Shown: positions 57,978 to 64,000 of the stretch, piece after piece | How the letters are laid out: each line of letters begins with the position of its first letter | Position numbering within the stretch: position 1 is the stretch's first letter | DNA from: Armatimonadota bacterium | GTDB lineage: Bacteria > Armatimonadota > Fimbriimonadia > Fimbriimonadales > Fimbriimonadaceae | Assembly (NCBI GenBank): GCA_018268395.1 | Contig: JAFDWQ010000001.1 | Location: 144,788 to 208,787, forward strand | DNA: 64,000 nucleotides | Direction: 5' to 3' | Program-made: the position numbers and the translations under genes | Notes under the pieces: model-generated | Databases searched by the model: none | What the model saw: the letters and a program-made list of their open reading frames with translations, nothing else | Told to the model about the DNA's origin: nothing

Positions 57978-59213
57978 TTACGGCCCTTCGTCGCTTCCGT
58001 TCGAGAGCTGTTCGATGACTTTGATCAGTGGCATGAACATCGCGATGACGATGAAGCCGACGATGAAGCCGAGGAACACGATCAGGACAGGTTCCAATGC
58101 GGCGGTCAACGATGCCAGGGTCGCCTCGACCTCGGCCTCGTAAAAGTCGGCGATCTTCTGGAGCATGAAGTCCAGGGAGCCGGACTCTTCTCCGACGCCG
58201 ATCATGTGGACGACCATGGGCGGGAACATCTTGGAGGCTTCCAAGGGGTCACCGATCCGGTCGCCTTCCCGGATCCTGGCGCGGGCGTCGAGCACGGCAT
58301 CGGCCATGATCGTGTTCCCGACCGTGCCGGCGACGGTCTCCATCGCCTGAAGGATCGGGACGCCTGAGGTCAGGAGGGTGCCCATGGTCCTACTGAACCG
58401 GGCCATACAGACCTTGTGGTGGAGCTTGCCAAAGACGGGGATGACGAGTTTGATCCGGTCGGCGGTCCGTCGCCCGAACCGTGTCGAGACGAACAGTTTC
58501 CAACCGACGATGATCACCGTCGTTGCGATCAAGATGACCAGCCAGTTCTGCGTGAAGTTCTTGCTGAGGTCGATCAGGAACTTCGTCATCGCCGGGAAGT
58601 CCTGGTCCTTCAGTCCGATGTCCTTAAAGAGCTGGGCGAACTGGGGGACGACCCACGACACGAGGAAGATGACGATCGCGACGGCGGCGATCATGACGAG
58701 GACCGGATAGGTCAACGCCGACTTGACTTTGCGCCGCAAGGCGACGTCGGCTTCCAAGAAGGTCGAAAGGCGTTGCAGGGTCTCTTCCAGGACACCGCCG
58801 ATCTCACCGGCGCGGATCAGACCGATGAACAGGTTGTTGAACGTCCTGGGGTGGCGTTGCATCGCCCGGCTGAGCGATTCGCCGCCTTCGACCCGTTCGC
58901 CGATGTCCATCAAGATCTTCTTCAGCTTAGGGTCTTGAGTCTGGCGGCTCAGAACGTCGAGACAGCGCACGAGGGAGACGCCCGCGTCGACCATCGTGGA
59001 GAACTGCCTGCAGAACACGGCGAGGTTGGCGAGTTTGACCTTGCCGTACCGTCGCGCCTTCTGAGCGCTGCCCTTTTTGATGAGCTGGATCTCGACGATC
59101 TCGAGACCTTGCTCACCGAACCTGGCGCGAAGGGCCTCTTCCGTATCGGCCTCGGCCGTGCCCTTTTGAAGGCCGCCGGCGGCGTCTTTGAACGTGTAGC
59201 TGTAGACGGGCAT
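57978..59213 (-). CDS. pilC: Type IV pilus inner membrane platform protein PilC (GspF family)
   Basis: 411 residues with two copies of the T2SSF helical domain (FCRQFSTMVDAGVSLVRCL and RFSRTMGTLLTSGVPILQAM), each followed by membrane helices (LVMIAAVAIVIFLVSWVV; VLIVFLGFIVGFIVIAMFM). The N-terminus YSYTFKDAAGGLQKGT is standard. It couples the PilB/PilT motors to the growing fibre. It starts ten bases after pilT. Confidence 0.97.
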   Translation of the reverse strand: MPVYSYTFKDAAGGLQKGTAEADTEEALRARFGEQGLEIVEIQLIKKGSAQKARRYGKVKLANLAVFCRQFSTMVDAGVSLVRCLDVLSRQTQDPKLKKILMDIGERVEGGESLSRAMQRHPRTFNNLFIGLIRAGEIGGVLEETLQRLSTFLEADVALRRKVKSALTYPVLVMIAAVAIVIFLVSWVVPQFAQLFKDIGLKDQDFPAMTKFLIDLSKNFTQNWLVILIATTVIIVGWKLFVSTRFGRRTADRIKLVIPVFGKLHHKVCMARFSRTMGTLLTSGVPILQAMETVAGTVGNTIMADAVLDARARIREGDRIGDPLEASKMFPPMVVHMIGVGEESGSLDFMLQKIADFYEAEVEATLASLTAALEPVLIVFLGFIVGFIVIAMFMPLIKVIEQLSNGSDEGP

Positions 59214-59223
59214 GTTCCCTTAC

Positions 59224-60519
59224 CTATTTTCGGACGCTCGAGGGCGGTCCACCTTGTGCGCCGCCCAAATTGATCATCTTCTTGAGTTCTTCGACGTTCT
59301 GACAGCGGGTCAAAGCCTCTTCCATCGTGATCACGCCCTTCATGTACATGTCGCGCAGGCACTGGTCCATGCTCAACATGCCCATCGCGGCGCTGGTCTG
59401 GATCATCGACGGGATCTGGTGCGTCTTGCCCTCGCGGATCAGGTTCCTGATGGCGGGGCTCGCGATCATGATCTCGTTGACCGGGACGCGCCCAGGGCCG
59501 CTCGCCCTCGGGAGCAGTTGCTGAGCCACGATCGCCACGATGTTGTTCGATAGCTGGACGCGGATCTGTTCCTGCTGCCCTGGGGGGAAGACGTCGATGA
59601 TACGGTCGATGGACTCGGCCGCGTTGTTCGTGTGGAGCGTGGCGAAGACCAAGTGGCCCGTTTCAGCGGCGGTGATCGCCAACGCGATCGTCTCCGTGTC
59701 GCGCATTTCACCGACGAGCAGGACGTCCGGGTCTTCACGGAGACAGGCGCGGAGCGCGTTCGCGAAGCTCTTCGTGTCGCTACCCAGTTCGCGCTGGTTG
59801 ATGACCGACAGCTTGTGGGTGTGCAGGTACTCGATCGGGTCCTCGATCGTGATGATGTGGTGCGACTTGTTGATGTTGATGTAGTTGATCATCGCCGCGA
59901 GCGACGTCGACTTACCGGAACCTGTCGGCCCGGTCACCAAGATCAGACCGCGGGGCTTCTCCGTCAGTTGCTCGAGCAACGGCGGCAAGTTCAACTCGCG
60001 GCAGGTCGGAATGCGGTTCGAAATGAGACGGAAGGCGGCGGCGACGGCGCCACGGTCGCGGTACAGGTTGACACGGAAGCGGGCGCGCCTGGGGAGCTGG
60101 TACGAAAAGTCGAGCTCGAGGGTCGTCTCGAAGCGCGTGATCTGATCGTCGCTGACGATCTCGTACAGCATGCGCTGACACTGCTGAGGCGTGAACTTTT
60201 CATAGTTCAGCCTTTTGAGCTGACCGTCCTCCCGGATGACGGGTTCGCTGTTCGCCGAAATGTGGAGGTCCGAGCAGTTCCGGTCGACGACCACGTGCAG
60301 GAGTTCGTCGATGTGGAGGTCTTCCAGGGTCTTCGGTTGACCCGAACCGACCTTCGCCATCCCGCCTGCTTCGACCGTCGGCTGTTGCGCCCCGTTCGCG
60401 CCGGGAGGCCCGCCGACCGGCGGCAACGGAGCTTCGCCTTCCGGCTTGGGCGGTTCGCCCGTCGGCGTGACGAGGTCTTGCGGCAAAGGCGACGGCGAGT
60501 ACGGCGATGAGTTGTCCAT
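59224..60519 (-). CDS. pilT: Type IV pilus retraction ATPase PilT
   Basis: A hexameric ATPase that disassembles the pilus. Walker A GPTGSGKSTS, Asp box and Walker B DVLLVGEMRDTETI, and the PilT-specific AIRNLIREGKTHQIPSMIQT are all present. At 431 residues it is longer than PilT (~345-370) owing to a Pro/Gly-rich, probably disordered N-terminal extension of about 55 residues ahead of LEDLHIDELLHVVV. It lies 61 bases after pilB and ten bases before pilC. Confidence 0.97.
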   Translation of the reverse strand: MDNSSPYSPSPLPQDLVTPTGEPPKPEGEAPLPPVGGPPGANGAQQPTVEAGGMAKVGSGQPKTLEDLHIDELLHVVVDRNCSDLHISANSEPVIREDGQLKRLNYEKFTPQQCQRMLYEIVSDDQITRFETTLELDFSYQLPRRARFRVNLYRDRGAVAAAFRLISNRIPTCRELNLPPLLEQLTEKPRGLILVTGPTGSGKSTSLAAMINYININKSHHIITIEDPIEYLHTHKLSVINQRELGSDTKSFANALRACLREDPDVLLVGEMRDTETIALAITAAETGHLVFATLHTNNAAESIDRIIDVFPPGQQEQIRVQLSNNIVAIVAQQLLPRASGPGRVPVNEIMIASPAIRNLIREGKTHQIPSMIQTSAAMGMLSMDQCLRDMYMKGVITMEEALTRCQNVEELKKMINLGGAQGGPPSSVRK

Positions 60520-60580
60520 GTCAGTTCTTTCGGTGTCTTCGAGTTCCAGTTTAGCCTTGTCGGTCGACGGTCTGCGTTCC

Positions 60581-62353
60581 TTAGTATCCCGCCGTGAAGA
60601 CGACGCGCATGACTTCTTCCGGAGTCGTCAGGCCGGAAAGCACCTTGGCGAGACCGTCTTCGCGCAACTCTTTCATGCCGTTCGCCTTGGCCGCGGCCTT
60701 GATGTCGCCGAGCGGTGAACGTCGTACGACCAGTTCGGCGATCTCCTCGTTCATCGTCATGAGTTCGTGGATGCCCATGCGGCCCCGATAGCCGGTCATG
60801 CGGTTCTGATCGGCCGGGATGCCGCGGTACAGCGTGACCCTCTCCTCGGGATCGGCCACCGGGAACCCGAAGCGCCGAAGGTCCATTGCGGGCACTTCGT
60901 ACGGCTCCTTGTTGTCGGAGTCGACCTTACGTCCGAGCCTCTGGGCCAGGACGCCGATGACCGTGGCAGAGATCAGATACGGCTCGACGCCCATGTCGAC
61001 CATACGGATCGTGGCCGAAGGCGCGTCGTTCGTGTGAAGGGTGGACAAGACCAAGTGGCCCGTCAGCGACGCCTCGATGGCGATTTCCGCCGTTTCCAGG
61101 TCGCGCATTTCGCCGACGAGGATGATGTCGGGGTCTTGGCGGAGGAAGGCGCGGAGCGCGGTGGCGAACGTCAGACCGGCCTTCCTGTTGACCTGGACCT
61201 GCGCGATGCCGCCGAGCTGGTACTCGATCGGGTCCTCGACGGTGATGATGTTCACCTCCATCGTGTTCAGCTTGTGGAGGACCGAATACTGCGTGGTCGT
61301 CTTGCCGGAACCCGTCGGGCCCGTACAAAGGAACATGCCGTTCGGCTGGCTGACCATCTCCTCGATGCGCGCCTGCAGTTCCGGCAACATGCCCAGCTTG
61401 TTGAGGCCGACCATGGCGTTCCCCTTGTCGAGGATTCTCATGACGACCTTTTCACCGAACGGGGTCGGGATCGAACTGACGCGGAGGTCGAACTCCTTTC
61501 CGCCGGTCCGGACCTCGATACGGCCGTCTTGAGGGACGCGCCGCTCGGCGATGTTCATCTCGGACATGATCTTCAAACGCGAGATGAGCGGGGCCTGAAG
61601 GTTCTTGGGGACCGTCATGGCCTCCATGAGGACGCCGTCGATGCGGTACCTGACCCGGACCGCGCGTTCCTGCGGCTCGACGTGGATGTCACTGGCCCGG
61701 TCGTTGATGGCCTGCTGGATGACGGCGTTGGCGAGCCGGATGATCGGCGCCTGCTCCGCCATCTCCTCGTCGGACGCCGTGTCCTCTTTGAAACCTTTGT
61801 CCGCGACGTCGCGGCCGACCTGCGCCTGCGCCATCAGGGCGCGGACGTCCGAGGTCATCTTGTCCCCGCCGGGAGCTCCGCTCGCCGGCTTCTCGGGTGC
61901 CGCCTCCCCGTTCGTCGCCGCGCCGGAGTAGTGCTTCCGGATCGCGTCCTCGATCGCTCCAGGGACGGCCACGGCCGGCTTGACGAGCAACCCGCTGGCA
62001 AGCCGCAACTGGTCGAGCGCTTCCAGATTGTTGGGGTTGCCCATCGCGACCCACAGCACGCTGCCTTCTTTCTTCACCGGGATGACGCTGTGCATCTTCG
62101 CGATGCGCTCGGGGACCACGTTGACCGCGCTCGGCTCGATCGCGACGCGGTCCAAGTCCACGAAGGGGTGGCCCGCCTCCTGGGCTTGGGCGTGCAGGAC
62201 CTCCCGCTCGCCCGCGAAACCCAAATTGATGATGGTGCGTCCTAGTTCCGTGTTCGTTTGCTGCGAGACCTTTTTGGCCTCGTCCATCTGCTCGGGTGTG
62301 ACGAACCCTCGCTGAAGCAAGAAATCGCCCATGGGTAAACGCGGAACTGCCAT
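60581..62353 (-). CDS. pilB: Type IV pilus extension ATPase PilB (GspE family)
   Basis: Start at ATG 62353 (a TTG at 62371 would add six residues). N-terminal MshEN-type domain (~5-150; GDFLLQRGFVTPEQMDEAKK), a linker, the N2 domain with ASDIHVEPQERAVRVRYRIDG, then the motor with Walker A GPTGSGKTTTQYSVL and Walker B DIILVGEMRDLETAEIAIE. 590 residues, normal. The tetracysteine zinc motif usually present before TGYRGRMGIHE is missing; that loop reads VTLYRGIPADQNRM and the only Cys is next to Walker A. First gene of pilB-pilT-pilC; a TAGAAT-like -10 lies at 62413-62408. Confidence 0.96.
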   Translation of the reverse strand: MAVPRLPMGDFLLQRGFVTPEQMDEAKKVSQQTNTELGRTIINLGFAGEREVLHAQAQEAGHPFVDLDRVAIEPSAVNVVPERIAKMHSVIPVKKEGSVLWVAMGNPNNLEALDQLRLASGLLVKPAVAVPGAIEDAIRKHYSGAATNGEAAPEKPASGAPGGDKMTSDVRALMAQAQVGRDVADKGFKEDTASDEEMAEQAPIIRLANAVIQQAINDRASDIHVEPQERAVRVRYRIDGVLMEAMTVPKNLQAPLISRLKIMSEMNIAERRVPQDGRIEVRTGGKEFDLRVSSIPTPFGEKVVMRILDKGNAMVGLNKLGMLPELQARIEEMVSQPNGMFLCTGPTGSGKTTTQYSVLHKLNTMEVNIITVEDPIEYQLGGIAQVQVNRKAGLTFATALRAFLRQDPDIILVGEMRDLETAEIAIEASLTGHLVLSTLHTNDAPSATIRMVDMGVEPYLISATVIGVLAQRLGRKVDSDNKEPYEVPAMDLRRFGFPVADPEERVTLYRGIPADQNRMTGYRGRMGIHELMTMNEEIAELVVRRSPLGDIKAAAKANGMKELREDGLAKVLSGLTTPEEVMRVVFTAGY

Positions 62354-62490
62354 CGTGATCGAACCTTTCAAAGGGACGGCAGGTGGCGAGGCACCGGCCG
62401 ACCGTCTATTCTAGCCGCCCAAGCCTCTCGGACGCGACGCCCGGGCACCCTTTTCTTGACGTAATCTTAGCCCGCGAAAGTTCGTCTGCG

Positions 62491-63324
62491 CTACTTGCCG
62501 CCGAGGAACCCGCCGACGCCGCCTCCGACATCGCCCTCGATCCGGAACCACTTCTGGACCTCATAGCGGTCGCAGACCTCTTGGACGAGGTTGTCCGTCT
62601 GCTTGCCCGCCACGTCGATACGGTGGGCGCTCGTGCCCGTCAGACGGTTCAGTTTCGCGATCGCCGCCTGCGCCGCGCCCGTGTCGGCCGGGTCGAACTC
62701 CAGACAACTTTGGATCTCGCCGATCATCGCCTGGGTCTCCGTGAGGCACTGCTGGTACGCGTTGCGGGTCGGGACACATTCGGTGGGCGGCGGCTTCGAA
62801 TTGAAGAACGTGATCAGTTCCCGCCACGAATCCCGGTTGTCCTTGGCCGACTGCGCGACTTCGTTGGCAGGGTTGGCCTTCTCCATGTCGTAATCGTCGC
62901 CGAGGAGTCCCTTGAGGACTTCCGTCGTCGCCCCCGTGCCGCTGAGCATCGTGCCCATCACTTGAAGGCCCGAGATCGCTTCCCGGGACAGATCGTGGCG
63001 CTTGCGCTCGCAGAGCTCCAGGTGTTTCAACCAGTCCGAAACCTCTTTCGGCATCCGCTTGATCGTCTTGGAGTCGCCGGTGAAGGGCGTCGGCCCGCCC
63101 GAAGCGGCCGTCACGGCCGTTGTTTCCGACCCTGCTCCCGTCGTGGCGGGGCCCTTCGTGCCGCGCGCGTCGGTGAACGGCGAGCGCCCCTTCTCGCCGA
63201 AACCGAGGATCCCGGCGCCGATCAGGCCGAACAGGAGGGCGACCACGAGCAACAGGGCACCGATCCAAAAGTACGTCCGGTGTTCTTTAGCCCGTCCCGC
63301 GTAAGGGTCCCTGCTGCCGATCAC
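62491..63324 (-). CDS. Single-pass membrane protein of unknown function
   Basis: From GTG 63324 (AAGAAGGA just upstream; TTG at 63342 is the alternative) the protein has 277 residues. A short basic N-terminus is followed by one helix (YFWIGALLLVVALLFGLIGAG), a Thr/Ser/Gly-rich linker (~45-80), and a largely helical domain with five Cys residues (ELCERKRH, ECVPTRNAYQQC, IQSCLEF, VCDRYEVQKW). The even spacing of four of them suggests disulfides in an extracytoplasmic domain. It ends with a Gly-rich GGGVGGFLGG tail. It is upstream of pilB on the same strand (137-bp gap), so a role in the pilus is possible but unproven. Confidence 0.78.
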   Translation of the reverse strand: MIGSRDPYAGRAKEHRTYFWIGALLLVVALLFGLIGAGILGFGEKGRSPFTDARGTKGPATTGAGSETTAVTAASGGPTPFTGDSKTIKRMPKEVSDWLKHLELCERKRHDLSREAISGLQVMGTMLSGTGATTEVLKGLLGDDYDMEKANPANEVAQSAKDNRDSWRELITFFNSKPPPTECVPTRNAYQQCLTETQAMIGEIQSCLEFDPADTGAAQAAIAKLNRLTGTSAHRIDVAGKQTDNLVQEVCDRYEVQKWFRIEGDVGGGVGGFLGGK

Positions 63325-63460
63325 GATCCTTCTTACTCCCAATTCTGCCGGACTTTACGCCGGGCACCGTCCACTTGTCGAAAAACCCGTCCGAAGATTG
63401 GGTCTATAAGAACTACGACGGGTCGAAGATCGTCCCGAGTTTTACCAAAGAGCGAAAAAG

Positions 63461-63982
63461 ATGTCCGGATCCGGTCGAGAGCACCCGCTCTACCTGCTGT
63501 TTTTGGAACGCGTGCAGCACGCGATGGCCTTGGAGTGCCCCCAGGGGGCGTTCGAAGACGTCGAGGACTACCTCGCTTCGCTCCTCGTGGCGTTCGCACG
63601 GACGGACAGCCTGTTCCGCATCAGGGACGCCTCCGGCCGTAGCCTCAGTTCGGTCTTCGAAATGCTCGCAGAGGGCGACGTCCGCCTCAACGCGGACTCT
63701 TTCGAACGGGAGCGGGACGTCCATAAGCACATCGGGGACTACATCCTGTTCTGGAGCGGCTTGAACCCGATGTTCCTTCGGAGGCTGAAACTCGACGACG
63801 GGCGCGAACTCCTGTGCGACTACACGTTACAGGGCAAGGAGAGCTACCGTCTGGTGTCCTCCTTCGACTATCGCCCCTACGACTCCGAAGCCCCGACCTA
63901 TCGGAAACTCAGTGAGAGCTTTGAGGTCTTGTCCCTAGCCCTCGCCCGGGTCGGTCGGGACCTGCCCTTCCACGCCGCCTGA
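63461..63982 (+). CDS. Conserved soluble protein of unknown function
   Basis: 173 residues, no signal peptide or membrane helix. Recognisable stretches are HPLYLLFLERVQHAM, HKHIGDYILFWSGLNPMFLRRL and YKLVSSF-like SYRLVSSFDYRPYDSE. The composition is that of an ordinary cytoplasmic alpha/beta protein. I do not recognise the family. It is divergent from the preceding membrane-protein gene with a 136-bp spacer holding a TATAAG -10-like hexamer near 63402. The ribosome site is weak (GAGCGAAAAAG). Only 18 bases follow before the window ends. Confidence 0.75.
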   Translation: MSGSGREHPLYLLFLERVQHAMALECPQGAFEDVEDYLASLLVAFARTDSLFRIRDASGRSLSSVFEMLAEGDVRLNADSFERERDVHKHIGDYILFWSGLNPMFLRRLKLDDGRELLCDYTLQGKESYRLVSSFDYRPYDSEAPTYRKLSESFEVLSLALARVGRDLPFHAA

Positions 63983-64000
63983 ACCGGACGGGACCCTCGC

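Noticed and set aside
1-64000. Insertion sequences, prophage or integrative element
   Set aside because: No transposase, integrase, flanking inverted repeats or tRNA-adjacent attachment repeat was found; the single tRNA is flanked by ordinary genes.

Overview
This is a GC-rich bacterial chromosome window with dense genes and no mobile element, CRISPR array or prophage signature. The T4P core genes, a secretin, KdsD, an RND pump and lipoproteins point to a diderm. The PulG-like pilin carries KAFTLIE (Ala at -1) and many secreted proteins are Gly-rich. I infer an Armatimonadota relative (Fimbriimonadia-like), but the window holds no rRNA gene to prove it.

Layout. Positions 1-9.1 kb hold a secreted protein cut by the window edge, tRNA-Gly(GCC) with its own promoter, an inositol-monophosphatase-like enzyme, dnaG, a Gly-rich secreted protein, a thioredoxin, a GGDEF protein with a degenerate HD-GYP tail, and a clostripain-like lipoprotein whose catalytic Cys is Ser. 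Positions 9.4-16.3 kb hold rpsR and then a translationally coupled AbrB-like regulator / TolC / periplasmic adaptor / RND pump operon. Positions 16.3-19.6 kb hold rplU-rpmA, kdsD, arginase and pdxT. Positions 19.7-25.2 kb are one tightly overlapping minus-strand operon: aroK-aroB-small membrane protein-PASTA pseudokinase-rpe-small membrane protein-ribD.

From 25.2 to 62.4 kb nearly everything is one minus-strand type IV pilus (T4P) region. Read in the direction of transcription it is pilB-pilT-pilC; (a plus-strand glycosidase/esterase fusion at 53.1-57.9 kb intervenes); pilD, a PulG-like pilin, then PilV-, PilW- and PilX-like pilins of 710, 776 and about 1091 aa, and two giant secreted beta-propeller-like proteins of 1603 and 2307 aa; then, from its own strong promoter, pilM-N-O-P, an extra STN-domain protein with [S/G]GGGF repeats, the secretin pilQ, and aroK-aroB. 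The order of the middle block matches the proteobacterial fimU-pilV-pilW-pilX-pilY1 minor-pilin operon with every part greatly enlarged. I consider this giant pilus-tip-like locus, with the Gly-rich tails on PilN, PilO, PilP, the STN protein and the secretin, the most interesting content. The alignment block keeps the pilMNOPQ-aroKB linkage known from gamma-proteobacteria.

The window ends with an unknown Cys-containing single-pass membrane protein (minus) and an unknown soluble protein (plus). The only stretch near 300 bases without a gene is 1061-1357, which holds a weak promoter, a 5'UTR hairpin and a terminator; 9140-9407 holds two hairpins and the rpsR promoter. Most long antisense reading frames are by-products of the strong third-position C/G bias and are left out.
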